Of a DNA stretch of 64,000 nucleotides, positions 53,222 through 62,251 are shown one piece after another. The translations under genes were made by a program, and so were the position numbers. The notes under the pieces were generated by a model. That model was given only the letters and a program-made list of their open reading frames with translations, was not told the origin of the DNA and did no database searches. Origin of the DNA: Botrimarina colliarenosi (GTDB lineage Bacteria; Planctomycetota; Planctomycetia; Pirellulales; Lacipirellulaceae); assembly GCF_007859955.1 (NCBI RefSeq), contig NZ_SJPR01000004.1, forward strand, positions 62,001 through 126,000, given 5' to 3'. Within the stretch, counting starts at the first letter, position 1; each line of letters opens with the position of its first letter.

Positions 53222-53345
53222 GCCCAGGGCAACGCCCTGGGTACTCTGGACCGACCGCAAAAAGAGCCCTGAAGGGGCGCCGGAGATGGCGCCCCTTCAG
53301 GGCTTCGGTTTTTTTGCTACCAGCGTCCCAGGGCGGCGCCCTGGG
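53222..53345. repeat. two CCCAGGGC palindromes flanking the terminator
   Basis: CCCAGGGC-AAC-GCCCTGGG at 53223-53241 and CCCAGGGC-GGC-GCCCTGGG at 53327-53345. They bracket the bidirectional terminator symmetrically in the gap between two convergent genes. Confidence 0.75.
53265..53315. terminator. bidirectional rho-independent terminator
   Basis: AGCCCTGAAGGGGCGCC pairs exactly with GGCGCCCCTTCAGGGCT around a GGAGAT loop. A T-run (53309-53315) follows on the + strand and an A-run (53259-53263) precedes, giving a U-run on the - strand. It serves the PpiD-like gene and glgB. Confidence 0.92.
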
Positions 53346-53383
53346 CTATCGTCCTTCGGCCCTTCAGGCCGAGGCGGAAGGGA

Positions 53384-55624
53384 TTAGCCACGACGCGGCT
53401 TGAGAATCACGGTCGACAGCGGCGGCAGCGTTAGCTCGACCGACGCCGGGCGGGCTTGGGCGCCACGGCTGGTGGCCATCACGCCGCCCGAGTTGCCGAC
53501 GTCGCTCCCGCCGAAGTAGGTCGAGTCGCTGTTGCTGATCTCTTCGTAGAAGCAGACCTCAGGGACGCCCAGCTTGTACCCGTGGCGGGGCACCGGCGTG
53601 AAGTTGCTCACGGAGATGACGTAGTCGCTCGGGTCTTTGCCCTTCCGCATGAAGGCGAGGATGCTGTCCTCGTGGTTGTGGCAGTCGATCCACTCGAAGC
53701 CTTCGCTGTCGAAGTCCACCTCGTAGAGCGCGGGCTCGTTTTGGTAGAGGTGGTTGAGGTGCGCGACGTAGTTCTGCAGCCCCTGGTGGGAGCTCCACTG
53801 CAACAGGTCCCACTGCAGCGACGTGTTGTAGTTCCACTCGTTCCACTGGCCGAACTCGCAGCCCATGAAGGTGAGCTTCTTGCCGGGGTGCGTCCACATG
53901 TAGCCGTAGAGCAGCCGTAGGTTGGCGAACTTCTGCCAGATGTCGCCCGGCATTTGATCGAGCAGCGAGCCCTTGCCGTGCACCACTTCGTCGTGGCTGA
54001 ACGGCAGGCAGAAGTTCTCGGTGAACGCGTAGATCAGCGAGAACGTGAGTTCGTCGTGGTGGTACTTGCGGTGGATCGCCTCGTGGCGGAAGTACCGCAA
54101 CGTGTCGTTCATCCAGCCCATGTTCCACTTCAGCGTAAAGCCGAGGCCGCCCAGGTAGGTGGGGCGTGAGACGCCGCCCCAGGCGGTCGACTCCTCGGCG
54201 ATCGTCATAACGCCGGGGTGCCGCTCGTGGACCACTTCGTTGAAGGTCTTGAAGAAGTCGATCGCTTCAAGGTTCTCACGGCCGCCGTACTTGTTGGGGA
54301 TCCACTCGCCCCCTTCGCGGCTGTAATCGAGGTAGAGCATCGACGCGACGGCGTCGACCCGGAGGCCGTCGATGTGGTACTTGTCGCACCAGAACAGAGC
54401 GTTGGCGAGCAAGAAGCCCGCCACCTCGTTGCGGCCGTAGTTGAAGATCATCGTCCCCCAGTCGGGGTGCTCGCCCTGACGGGGGTCTTCATGCTCGTAC
54501 ATCGCCGTGCCGTCGAAGAGACGCAGGCCGTGCTCATCCTTCGGGAAGTGCGCGGGGACCCAGTCGATGATGACGCCGATGCCCGCCTGATGGAGCGCGT
54601 CGACGAAGGCCATCAGGTCCTCGGGGCGGCCGTACCGGCTCGTGGCGGCGAAGTAGCCGACGGTCTGGTAGCCCCAACTGCCCGTGAAGGGGTGCTCGCT
54701 GACGGGCATCAGCTCGACGTGCGTGTAGCCCATCCGCTGGCAGTACTCGACCAGCTGCGGGGCGATCTCGCCGTAGCTGAGCCAGCGATCGGGGTCCGCC
54801 GGATCACGGCGCCAACTCCCCAGGTGCAGCTCGTAAATACTCTGCGGGGCGTCGAGGCCGTTCCGCTCAACGCGGTTGGCCATCCACTCGGCGTCGTTCC
54901 ACTGGTGAATCGACAGGTCGGTGACGATGTTTGCGGTCCGCGGCGGCACCTCGGCGGCGAACGCGTACGGATCGCACTTCTCGACGACGGCGCCCCCCTT
55001 CTGTTTGACGGCGAACTTGTAGAGCGTCCCCGCGTCGATCCCCGGGACGAACAACTCCCAGATGCCGCTCGGGATGCGTTTACGCATCGGGTGGGTTGCC
55101 CGGCTCCAACCGTTGAAGTCGCCGATGACGCTGATCCCCTCGGCGTTGGGCGCCCAGACAGCGAAGTTCACGCCGAGCACGCCGTCGATCTCACGCTGGT
55201 GCGCGCCGAGACGCTCGTAGGCGTCGTAGTGCGTCCCCTCGTGGAGCAGGTGCAGGTCGTAGTCGGTCAGCAGAGGCTGAAACGCGTAGGGGTCGTGCAT
55301 GGTCTTTCGCCCGCCGTTAGCATCAGAAACGCGGAATTGATATTCACTGGCCTTCGCCGTCTTCCCAGCCACTCTATCTTCAATGGGACAGATGGCTTCG
55401 TACAGACCCGACGGATGAATCCGCCGCATCGGGCGCGACCGCCCTTGAGCGGGGTCGACCAGCCACATCTGCTTTGAATCAGGCTGAAACGCCCGCACCG
55501 CCAGGGCGCGGCGGCCCTGATCCACGACCTCGTGAGGCCCAAGAATATCAAAAGGGTTTTCGTGCCGGCCTTCGGTCAAAGCGCCGATGGCGTCGAGGGA
55601 AACTTGAGTTCGCACGGGTTGCAT
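53384..55624 (-). CDS. glgB: 1,4-alpha-glucan branching enzyme
   Basis: Makes alpha-1,6 branches in glycogen. 746 residues: an N-terminal CBM48-containing region ('[20 protein letters not shown]', '[20 protein letters not shown]'), the GH13 barrel with nucleophile Asp424 ('[11 protein letters not shown]'), acid Glu477 ('MTIAEEST') and Asp545 ('[12 protein letters not shown]'), and a C-terminal all-beta domain. Length and start fit the family. No other glycogen genes are adjacent. Confidence 0.96.
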   Translation of the reverse strand: MQPVRTQVSLDAIGALTEGRHENPFDILGPHEVVDQGRRALAVRAFQPDSKQMWLVDPAQGRSRPMRRIHPSGLYEAICPIEDRVAGKTAKASEYQFRVSDANGGRKTMHDPYAFQPLLTDYDLHLLHEGTHYDAYERLGAHQREIDGVLGVNFAVWAPNAEGISVIGDFNGWSRATHPMRKRIPSGIWELFVPGIDAGTLYKFAVKQKGGAVVEKCDPYAFAAEVPPRTANIVTDLSIHQWNDAEWMANRVERNGLDAPQSIYELHLGSWRRDPADPDRWLSYGEIAPQLVEYCQRMGYTHVELMPVSEHPFTGSWGYQTVGYFAATSRYGRPEDLMAFVDALHQAGIGVIIDWVPAHFPKDEHGLRLFDGTAMYEHEDPRQGEHPDWGTMIFNYGRNEVAGFLLANALFWCDKYHIDGLRVDAVASMLYLDYSREGGEWIPNKYGGRENLEAIDFFKTFNEVVHERHPGVMTIAEESTAWGGVSRPTYLGGLGFTLKWNMGWMNDTLRYFRHEAIHRKYHHDELTFSLIYAFTENFCLPFSHDEVVHGKGSLLDQMPGDIWQKFANLRLLYGYMWTHPGKKLTFMGCEFGQWNEWNYNTSLQWDLLQWSSHQGLQNYVAHLNHLYQNEPALYEVDFDSEGFEWIDCHNHEDSILAFMRKGKDPSDYVISVSNFTPVPRHGYKLGVPEVCFYEEISNSDSTYFGGSDVGNSGGVMATSRGAQARPASVELTLPPLSTVILKPRRG

Positions 55625-55685
55625 CCTTCGCAGAGCGTGGGCGGGTCGTCGTGAGGGAGGGGTCGCAGCGTTCTATTTCGAGGGC

Positions 55686-56270
55686 TCAGCAGGCAACCGA
55701 GACCGGTTCGGCTAGCCGCACTCGGCGGCGTGAGCGGGGGGTTCGGACGATCACCATGGCCGGTGAGTCGGGCCGACCTTCGATCCAGCTCTCTGTTTCG
55801 GGGAGGCGGTCCGCGGCGGCCGGGCGCGTCACGCGGCGGGCGAAGTGTGGCCGTGGCGGCGACGACCGCTCGGCCGGCTGGTCGAACCGCCAGCTCCGGC
55901 AATGGACGGTGTGGTAGCGCAGCGCCTGATCGACCCGTTGCCAGAGGTCGGCGTCGCGGATCGGCGTCAGGCGGCCGAAACGCTCCCAGCGCCAGTGGTT
56001 GTTCCGCCACTCGTTGAGGCCACGCGTTAGCCCCCGCAGGACGGTCGCCGATCGGGTGACAACCGTCACGTCGGCGGGCTGGTCGAGCGCCTCGAGTCCC
56101 CGAACCATCGCCAAGAGGACCAGGCGGTCGTCGTCGGCCCCTTCTTCCGAGTCGCAGGCGGCGACCGTCACCGACGCGTCGGCCGCGTGCAGAGCGAATC
56201 GCCACAGCGCGCCGTCGCCGGCTTGCTCGGTCTCGGCGATCAGGACGAAACGTGGTCGCGATGCCTGCAT
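55686..56270 (-). CDS. RNase H-like protein with all catalytic residues replaced
   Basis: 194 residues from ATG 56270; the frame extends to 56405 but that part is Arg/Pro-rich. The segment 'RLVLLAMVRGLEALDQPADV' followed by 'TVVTRSATVLRGLTRGLNEW' matches helix A to strand 5 of RNase HI, where active enzymes read 'NRMEL-A...' and 'TDSQYV'. Here Glu is Val and Asp is Arg, and the first Asp of the 'TDG' motif is missing in 'LIAETEQAGDG'. It may bind nucleic acid or act as a scaffold without cleavage. It follows glgB by about 60 bases in reverse order. Confidence 0.7.
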   Translation of the reverse strand: MQASRPRFVLIAETEQAGDGALWRFALHAADASVTVAACDSEEGADDDRLVLLAMVRGLEALDQPADVTVVTRSATVLRGLTRGLNEWRNNHWRWERFGRLTPIRDADLWQRVDQALRYHTVHCRSWRFDQPAERSSPPRPHFARRVTRPAAADRLPETESWIEGRPDSPAMVIVRTPRSRRRVRLAEPVSVAC

Positions 56271-56608
56271 GGGGAGTCTGGTCACACGGGGGGAGGGCAG
56301 GCGGCGAGCGGGCGGACGGTCCGCGGTAGCTTGCCGTGCTAGCGTCATCGGCGCTCGCGACGCGTTTTCTCCAGACTTCCTATTCGGCAAACCTTTACGG
56401 GACAATTGGGAGGGTTACGCGGGCGTCCGGCGTGGTTCTCGGCAGTCTGGTCGGCAAAAAAGTTTCCGTCCGGCGTCGCGCCGATTTCAGGAGTAGATTT
56501 CCCATGGCCGCGTGGCGAAGTCCTCCGCAAGTTGTGAGACCGCCTCTTCCCACGCCCGCAACGACAGGCCCCCGCGAACCTCTCTCGGAAGGGAAGGGCT
56601 GACTCCCC

Positions 56609-57025
56609 GTGGAACTCGAACTTTCACTGGTCCGTTCCGGCGTCGTGTCGGCCGACGACTACGTCGAGGCCCTCGGCCGTCGTGACGAAGAGCGTCCGCC
56701 GCTTGGTCAGGTGGCCATTGAGGAAGGCCTCCTTGGTGTTCGCCAAGTGCTCGATGTCATCCGCACCCAGCACGCCTCGCCCGACCGCCGCTTCGGCGAA
56801 ATCGCGGTCGAGAAGGGTTACCTGACGGCCGATCAGGTCGCCCAACTCTTGCTCGTCCAGCAGGGGCGGCAACGTTCCGTCATCCAGCACTTGGTCGAGC
56901 TGGGTAGCGTTTCGTTCGAGCAGGCGGCGGAGATCGCCCGCCAGCGTCCTCGGGCCGTTCCGCTCGCGACAGAGTTGGGGCTAGGAACCGAGCCCGTGGT
57001 CGAGCCTGAAACCCAGCTGGCGTAA
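56609..57025 (+). CDS. stand-alone MshEN/GspE-N-like domain protein
   Basis: 138 residues, start GTG 56609 with a GGAAGGG run about 14 bases upstream. Two repeats, 'LGQVAIEEGLLGVRQVLDVI' (about 31) and 'FGEIAVEKGYLTADQVAQLL' (about 62), are the sequence type found at the N-terminus of type II secretion/pilus ATPases (GspE_N/MshEN), some of which bind cyclic di-GMP. No ATPase follows, so this is an orphan regulatory domain or adaptor. It is convergent with the HD hydrolase. Confidence 0.72.
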   Translation: MELELSLVRSGVVSADDYVEALGRRDEERPPLGQVAIEEGLLGVRQVLDVIRTQHASPDRRFGEIAVEKGYLTADQVAQLLLVQQGRQRSVIQHLVELGSVSFEQAAEIARQRPRAVPLATELGLGTEPVVEPETQLA

Positions 57026-57035
57026 GCCCGCCGTG

Positions 57036-58370
57036 TCAGCCGACCCGGTCGATCGCTTCGTGGATCATGTCCGGCAGCGCCCGCAGCGACCGAGCGTCGT
57101 CCGCCAGACGTGGATGAACGAATAGCCGCACCCGTTTGACGTAATCATCGAACTGCTCGCGGGCGAGCGTGCGGACCATCGGCGAAATCTCGCCCAGCCG
57201 GCGGTAGACGCCCGAATGCGAATCGCGCACCTCGATGTCGAATTCGACCTCGAGCTCTGTCGGGGGGGCGTCGAACAGCACCTCGTGCGGAGCGACGACC
57301 CGCGACATCGCGCGGCTCATCACCCCGGCGAACTCCTCAGCGCAGCGGACCAGCCACGGGTACGGGCGCCGCGCCACGCGGCGGTACAGCTCGGGCGACT
57401 CGAACAGGCTGTACTGGGTCAGTCGTTTGTAGAGCCGCCGTGTCGGGCCAAAGAGCCCGCCGAGCAACTCCGCGGCGGGGCCGTCGCCGGCGGCCTCCAT
57501 GAGCGTGGCGATGAACGGCTGCTCGGTCTGACGGAACAGGGCGTCGAGGTCGACGCCGCGGTAGACCTGGAAGAAGGCCCGCTGGAACATGGCCGTCGCG
57601 GACCGGACCGCGTGGTGCCAGTAAACCTCGCTGAACATCACATAGCGGGCGAAGACCATCATCTCGGCGGCGGTCTTGCCTTTCTCGGTGATCGCGACGC
57701 CGTCCCCCGCTTCGTTCAGACAGAGGCTCCGCACCAACCGCGAGCGGTCGAAGTGCTGGCCGTACGGCACGCCGGCGTGGAGGCTGTCACGGACCAGGTA
57801 GTCCGCCTTGTCGACGTCGATGGGCCCGGAGAGCAGCGACTGCAGCACCCTGCCCCGTCGGTCGGTCGGCTTGCCCGAGAGCAACGCCACCACGTCGCGC
57901 GGGTTCACGCCCCAGTCGTCCCGCAAGGCGTCGGCGATCTCGCCCTCCAGCAGGAAGCTGTTCGCGAATAGCTCGTGGTCGGGCGTCTGCGGCAGACGGA
58001 TGTCTTCGATCGGGTGACAGAACGGCCAGTGCCCCAGGTCGTGCAGCAACGCGGCGGCTAAGAAGAGCTCGGCGTCCTCGGGCCGCACCAGGGCGGCGAA
58101 GCGCTCGTCGCTCGCCAAGCTGTGGAGGTACTCGATCGCCGTTCGGTAGACGCCCAGCGAGTGCTCGTGACGCGTGTGGTTGGCGGCCGGGTAGACCTGC
58201 GAAACCAGTCCCAGTTGGCTGATCCGCGTGAGCCGCCGAAACTCGGGCGTGTCGATCAGCTGCCGCACGCGCGGCGTGATCGGCACATCGACCCCGGGGG
58301 GGATCCGGACAAGCCCCGTCGCCGACCCGTAGAGGCCGCGGATTTCGGCGATATCGAGCAGCGAGGACAT
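57036..58370 (-). CDS. HD-domain phosphohydrolase
   Basis: 444 residues. 'YPAANHTRHEHSLGVYRTAI' supplies the first His of the HD site and 'AALLHDLGHWPFCHPIEDI' the HD pair, with an additional Asp in 'GPIDVDKADYLVRDSLHAG'. This layout resembles YdhJ/SAMHD-like and dNTP triphosphohydrolases; the substrate (dNTP or other nucleotide) is not decided by sequence. ATG 58370 starts a conserved-looking N-terminus. An imperfect palindrome lies upstream. Confidence 0.87.
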   Translation of the reverse strand: MSSLLDIAEIRGLYGSATGLVRIPPGVDVPITPRVRQLIDTPEFRRLTRISQLGLVSQVYPAANHTRHEHSLGVYRTAIEYLHSLASDERFAALVRPEDAELFLAAALLHDLGHWPFCHPIEDIRLPQTPDHELFANSFLLEGEIADALRDDWGVNPRDVVALLSGKPTDRRGRVLQSLLSGPIDVDKADYLVRDSLHAGVPYGQHFDRSRLVRSLCLNEAGDGVAITEKGKTAAEMMVFARYVMFSEVYWHHAVRSATAMFQRAFFQVYRGVDLDALFRQTEQPFIATLMEAAGDGPAAELLGGLFGPTRRLYKRLTQYSLFESPELYRRVARRPYPWLVRCAEEFAGVMSRAMSRVVAPHEVLFDAPPTELEVEFDIEVRDSHSGVYRRLGEISPMVRTLAREQFDDYVKRVRLFVHPRLADDARSLRALPDMIHEAIDRVG

Positions 58371-58413
58371 GGGGGCGGGTTTAAAATCGTCGGGCGGGTT
58401 GGTTGGGGATTCA

Positions 58414-58481
58414 CTCCGGGCGCTGACGCTTACGGCTCGCCATCCATCGAGCTGGTGAGCCGGAAGCGTCAGCGCCCGGAG
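58414..58481. repeat. imperfect palindrome, CTGACG family
   Basis: CTCCGGGCGCTGACGCTTAC plus GGCTCGCC pairs with GGTGAGCCGGAAGCGTCAGC plus GCCCGGAG, with one or two mismatches and a 12-base centre. It lies between the HD hydrolase start and the stop of the upstream membrane-protein gene. Related copies are at 22287, 29779 and 41923. Confidence 0.78.
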
Positions 58482-58514
58482 CGCACCACGAAACGCAATC
58501 CACGCGCTTCCGAA

Positions 58515-59225
58515 TTACCCCCCGTCCCCCGTCACGAGCCCCGGCAGCGCGGGGAGCGCCATCACCACGCGGAGCAGCACCGTTAGCACGAAGTAGAGTG
58601 AGCAGTGGAAGAACGCCATAAACGGCTCGAGGTCGAGCGAAGCGAACGACCCGAAAGTCGCGATGCCAACCGCCACACCCGCCGCAAGGAGCATCTGCCA
58701 AGGCTGCAAGCCGACCGTCTGCCAGTCGGAGTCCCCCAGCTGGCCGGCGAGGTGGTAGTAGACGTACCACGCGATCGCAAAGACGACGCCAGCGATGGCC
58801 GACCGCAGCCAGAGGACGCCGCCCCGGTGCGGCTCCAGCTCAGAATCCCGTAGGAAGCCGTACCCGGCCCACGCGACCAGCGGCCCCAGCAGAACGGCGC
58901 CACCGGCGAGCACGGGCCACGAGTCGGCTTGCTCCGAACCACGCAGCAGGAACGCGGCGACCAGCGCAAGCAGCGCGACGATCCCGACCCCGGTGGCGAT
59001 CAGCGGATCGAACGCCCCGTCCTTCCGCTTCGACGTTTTAAGGACCGAACGGCCCTTCGCGTCGGTCGGGCCGTCCGGTTTGGGAGCATGGATCACGACC
59101 TCTTGGTCGGCATCCGGAATCGTGATCGGCTTCTTGCAGGCTGGGCACGGGCCCGTCTTGCCGGCGTGCTCGTCCGCAACCGTGAATCGCTTCAGACAGC
59201 TCGGGCAGGTGACGTTGATCGCCAT
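58515..59225 (-). CDS. zinc-ribbon membrane protein
   Basis: 236 residues. An N-terminal ribbon 'CPSCLKRFTVADEHAGKTGP' followed by 'CPACKKPITIP' (CxxC twice) is linked by a charged stretch to about four or five membrane helices ('IVALLALVAAFLL', 'VLAGGAVLLGPLVAWAGYGF', 'AIAGVVFAIAWYVYYHLAGQ', 'LLAAGVAVGIATFGSFA', 'SLYFVLTVLLRVVMALP'). The type is common in planctomycetes and uncharacterised. The last codons fall in a CCCCCGTCCCCCGTC repeat (58517-58531). Confidence 0.8.
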   Translation of the reverse strand: MAINVTCPSCLKRFTVADEHAGKTGPCPACKKPITIPDADQEVVIHAPKPDGPTDAKGRSVLKTSKRKDGAFDPLIATGVGIVALLALVAAFLLRGSEQADSWPVLAGGAVLLGPLVAWAGYGFLRDSELEPHRGGVLWLRSAIAGVVFAIAWYVYYHLAGQLGDSDWQTVGLQPWQMLLAAGVAVGIATFGSFASLDLEPFMAFFHCSLYFVLTVLLRVVMALPALPGLVTGDGG

Positions 59226-59305
59226 GGAAACAAGCAGAGGTGAGCAGGCGGAAGATCAGTCCGGCGGGCGGGGCCGCATCCGACCCAGGCCCTTCAAGGT
59301 GCTTT

Positions 59306-59806
59306 TCAACTCATCGGGTCGAACGACTTCAGCTCGTCCTCGTTAATCGTGTGGAAGCCCTTGGCGAGGAGGGTCTCGGTCGCGTGTTCGATGTTGTCGA
59401 CCATCAACGCCACCGCCGGCCGGCCATTCGGCCTCACCAGCAGCGGGTAGACCTGGGTGATGTTCACCTCGGCGGCGAGCAGCGCGGTGCAGACCTGCAG
59501 CATCGGCTGGTTGGTCGCCTGTAGCTCGACACCGATCAGGTCCGACTCGACGATCGCGAGGCCGGCCCGCTCGAGGATCTCGCGGCCCGCCTCGGGGTCG
59601 CTGAGCAAAAACCTCACCAGGGCGCACTCGGTCGAGTCGCTGATCGTCAAAGCGACGATCCGCACCTGACTCCCTTCGAATCGCCGGACCACGCTCATCA
59701 GTTGCCCAACACGGTTCTCGAGAAAGACCGTGAACTGACGGATAGACGGGTAATCCCGCCCGCGGGCGGTAAGGTCTTGGGTGATCGAGCCGTCGCCGAT
59801 GCTCAT
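59306..59806 (-). CDS. tandem ACT-domain protein
   Basis: 166 residues with two ACT domains: 'QFTVFLENRVGQLMSVVRRF' from about residue 23 and a second from about 97 ('MLQVCTALLAAEVNITQVYP'). ACT domains bind amino acids. With no catalytic domain this is likely a free regulatory or sensor protein. ATG 59806 is chosen because the upstream extension to 59908 is unconserved. Confidence 0.85.
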   Translation of the reverse strand: MSIGDGSITQDLTARGRDYPSIRQFTVFLENRVGQLMSVVRRFEGSQVRIVALTISDSTECALVRFLLSDPEAGREILERAGLAIVESDLIGVELQATNQPMLQVCTALLAAEVNITQVYPLLVRPNGRPAVALMVDNIEHATETLLAKGFHTINEDELKSFDPMS

Positions 59807-60011
59807 GCGGGGGATCCGTCGCTTGTTAGCTAGCGTCAGCGGTTGGCGCCCCGCCCGCCGCGGTCCGCCCGAAGCCGTAAAGATAGACCCCGCAAAGGGT
59901 TGGTGCAACTCAGGCCGGACAGCGACGCGACCGGGGCGCGTTGCCCTCGGCGTCCGCGGGCGATAGCCTCAAAGATCCGCCATCAGCCCCAAGGTCACCA
60001 CCATCGACACG

Positions 60012-60404
60012 ATGCCGCGCGAGCACGAATTCGACCTCCCGGTCCGCTACTACGAGACCGATGCCCAAGGCATCGTCCACCACTCCAATTACTTGCGGTA
60101 TATGGAGTTAGCGCGGGTCGAACTGCTTAAATCCACGGGCTACGACTACGCCAAGATCGAGGAGGCGGGCGTCCTGCTGGTGGTCGCGAAGGCGACCGTC
60201 AGCTACAAGTCGCCCGCCCGCTACGGCGACACCCTGCGGATTTGGATCCGCACCGAGCGCGCGTTCGGCGCCCGGATCGACCATCGCTATGTCATCAAGG
60301 TGGGCGAGCGGCTCGTCGCCGAGGCCGAGACGACAATCGCCAGCATCGACCGCGAAGGCCGTGTGCAGCGTATCCCCCGCGAGCTCGAAATCGACGACCA
60401 GTAG
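60012..60404 (+). CDS. acyl-CoA thioesterase, YbgC/4HBT family
   Basis: 130 residues with the hot-dog fold motif '[20 protein letters not shown]' (catalytic Asp of the 4-hydroxybenzoyl-CoA thioesterase type) and '[20 protein letters not shown]'. YbgC-like enzymes hydrolyse short acyl-CoA or acyl-ACP. The stop codon lies inside a 22-base inverted-repeat arm, and the DJ-1 gene follows on the same strand. Confidence 0.92.
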   Translation: MPREHEFDLPVRYYETDAQGIVHHSNYLRYMELARVELLKSTGYDYAKIEEAGVLLVVAKATVSYKSPARYGDTLRIWIRTERAFGARIDHRYVIKVGERLVAEAETTIASIDREGRVQRIPRELEIDDQ

Positions 60405-60497
60405 GGTCCGCTGGGCGGACCGAGGTTCCAACGTTCCATCCAACCTGGCCCAATTTGGCGATTGGCTCCAACGAACGGTCCGCCCAGCGGACCCTAC
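60401..60497. repeat. 22-bp perfect inverted repeat spanning a gene boundary
   Basis: GTAGGGTCCGCTGGGCGGAC plus CG (60401-60422) and its exact complement (60476-60497) enclose 53 bases. The left arm contains the stop codon of the thioesterase and the right arm ends four bases before the ATG of the next gene, where a ribosome-binding site would be. Each arm is itself a hairpin (GGTCCGC/GCGGACC). Confidence 0.85.
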
Positions 60498-60501
60498 CAA
60501 C

Positions 60502-61083
60502 ATGAAACGCCTGCTTTTCCTCGTCGGCGACTACGTCGAAGACTACGAGGTGATGGTCCCGTTCCAAGCGCTCTCGATGGTTGGGTACGACTGCGTCGCG
60601 GTCTGCCCCGGCAAGAAGTCGGGCGACACCGTCGCGACGGCGATCCATGACTTCGAGGGCGCCCAGACCTACAGCGAAAAGCGGGGCCACAACTTCCGGC
60701 TCAACGGCGACCTCGACGCCACGCGCGTCGAAGACTTCGCCGGTCTGGTGATTCCCGGCGGCCGGGCGCCGGAGTACCTGCGGCTCGACGAACGCGTGCT
60801 CGCTGTGATCCGCGACTTCGCCGGGTCGGGCAAGCCGATCGCGGCCGTCTGTCACGCGGCCCAGTTGCTCGCCGCCGCCGACGTCATCCGGGGCAAGCGG
60901 ATGCAGGCCTACCCGGCGTGCAAGCCCGAAGTCCTCGCGGCAGGCGGCGTCTGGGACGAACCCTCCACAGGACTCGATTCGGCGTGCGTCGATGGCGTGC
61001 TCGTCACCGCCCCAGCGTGGCCGGCTCACCCGGCCTGGTTGCGTGAGTTCGTGCGGGTGCTCGGCGGCAAGCTGCAGCCGTGA
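60502..61083 (+). CDS. DJ-1/PfpI family protein
   Basis: 193 residues, cytoplasmic, with the nucleophile elbow '[11 protein letters not shown]' (Cys117, His118) and '[14 protein letters not shown]' of the DJ-1/PfpI superfamily, which includes proteases, deglycases and chaperones. The conserved acidic residue near '[13 protein letters not shown]' (Glu16) is in place. The start ATG lies just after the right arm of the inverted repeat; no Shine-Dalgarno separates them. Confidence 0.9.
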   Translation: MKRLLFLVGDYVEDYEVMVPFQALSMVGYDCVAVCPGKKSGDTVATAIHDFEGAQTYSEKRGHNFRLNGDLDATRVEDFAGLVIPGGRAPEYLRLDERVLAVIRDFAGSGKPIAAVCHAAQLLAAADVIRGKRMQAYPACKPEVLAAGGVWDEPSTGLDSACVDGVLVTAPAWPAHPAWLREFVRVLGGKLQP

Positions 61084-61144
61084 TCGTTGGTTGGGTGACT
61101 CTCAATCGGATAGGGTTTGCCGAACTTCTGGTGCGCGGCCCAAA

Positions 61145-62032
61145 TCAAGCAGCAAAAGTAGCGGCGTACTCCCGCAGCCGCTCCCGCAACGCCCCAAGCA
61201 GCCGACTCTGGAACCGATACGGATTCCAAACGACCGCCACCGTGCGTGTCGGGGCGTCGCCTTCGAGCGAGCGATAGACCCGGGTCTCCGCCGTATCGAG
61301 GCGCCGCGCCATCGCGGGGATCATCGAGACGCCGTGACCGAGGGCGACCAGTTCTTGGACCATCGCCAGCTGACTGGTGCGTTCAACCGCGACAGGCTGC
61401 ACCGATCGCTGGCGACAGAAAGACACCACGCTTTCGGTCAAACAGTGCGCCTCGTCGAGCAGGACAAAAGGATACGGCTCGACGTCGGCGACGTTCACGG
61501 TCGCCAGGGCCGTGAGCGGGTGGTCCGGCGAGGTCACCAGCAGCAACTCCTCGGTGAAGAGCGGCTCGATATCGAGGTACTTGGCCTGCACCGGCAAGGC
61601 GAGCACCGCCAGGTCGATCTCCCCCTGCTTGCAGCGGTGGAGCAGATGGTCGGTCGTGTCCTCCTGGACGACGAGCGTCGCCCGCGGGAAGTCGTCGTGA
61701 AAACGCCGTAAAAAATCGGGCAGGAAGTACGGCGCCACGGTCGGGATCGCCCCCAGCCGCACGCGGCCGCTCTGGCCGTCGTCGGTGATCTGGGCCTTGG
61801 TGTCGTCGATGATCTGCAGCACCTGCTGCGCGCGGGCCTGCAGGAGTTGGCCCGCGTCGGTCAGGACGATCGAGCGCGCCTGCCGTTCCAGCAGCGGCTG
61901 GCCAAACTCTTCTTCAAGGCGTTGGATCGAGCGACTCAACGTCGGCTGCGAAAGGCCGAGGGACTCGGCGGCGTGGGTGATGTTGCCCCGCTCGGCGACC
62001 CGCAGGAATTGGCGGAGTTGATCGAGGTCCAT
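61145..62032 (-). CDS. OxyR-like LysR-family regulator
   Basis: 295 residues. Winged HTH '[20 protein letters not shown]' at the N-terminus and a LysR effector domain. '[20 protein letters not shown]' contains Cys197 and Cys206, nine positions apart with a preceding His, as in E. coli OxyR (Cys199/Cys208), so peroxide sensing through a disulfide is likely. Catalase or peroxidase genes are not adjacent; the regulated genes are elsewhere. Confidence 0.87.
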   Translation of the reverse strand: MDLDQLRQFLRVAERGNITHAAESLGLSQPTLSRSIQRLEEEFGQPLLERQARSIVLTDAGQLLQARAQQVLQIIDDTKAQITDDGQSGRVRLGAIPTVAPYFLPDFLRRFHDDFPRATLVVQEDTTDHLLHRCKQGEIDLAVLALPVQAKYLDIEPLFTEELLLVTSPDHPLTALATVNVADVEPYPFVLLDEAHCLTESVVSFCRQRSVQPVAVERTSQLAMVQELVALGHGVSMIPAMARRLDTAETRVYRSLEGDAPTRTVAVVWNPYRFQSRLLGALRERLREYAATFAA

Positions 62033-62147
62033 CGTGTCTCGGGGCCTGCCGGGTCATGCAAAAAAGACATCACCCGCATTGTCGCCATGCACAGGGCGGA
62101 TCACCACCCACCCACCGCGTTCCGGCGAACGCCTCCGTCTAGAAACA

Positions 62148-62180
62148 ACGCGACCCGGCGAAACAATCGCCGGGTCGCGT
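62148..62180 (-). terminator. rho-independent-type terminator of the amidotransferase-like gene
   Basis: A perfect 14-bp stem, ACGCGACCCGGCGA with its complement, and a five-base AACAA loop. On the - strand TTGTTTC follows. It lies about 70 bases downstream of the stop at 62252. Confidence 0.75.
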
Positions 62181-62251
62181 CGTGGCCATGCTTCCGTGCG
62201 GCGGCCGAGCAGGCATCCTTGCCCGCCCTTCTCGTCCTTGACGCGGTCGAC

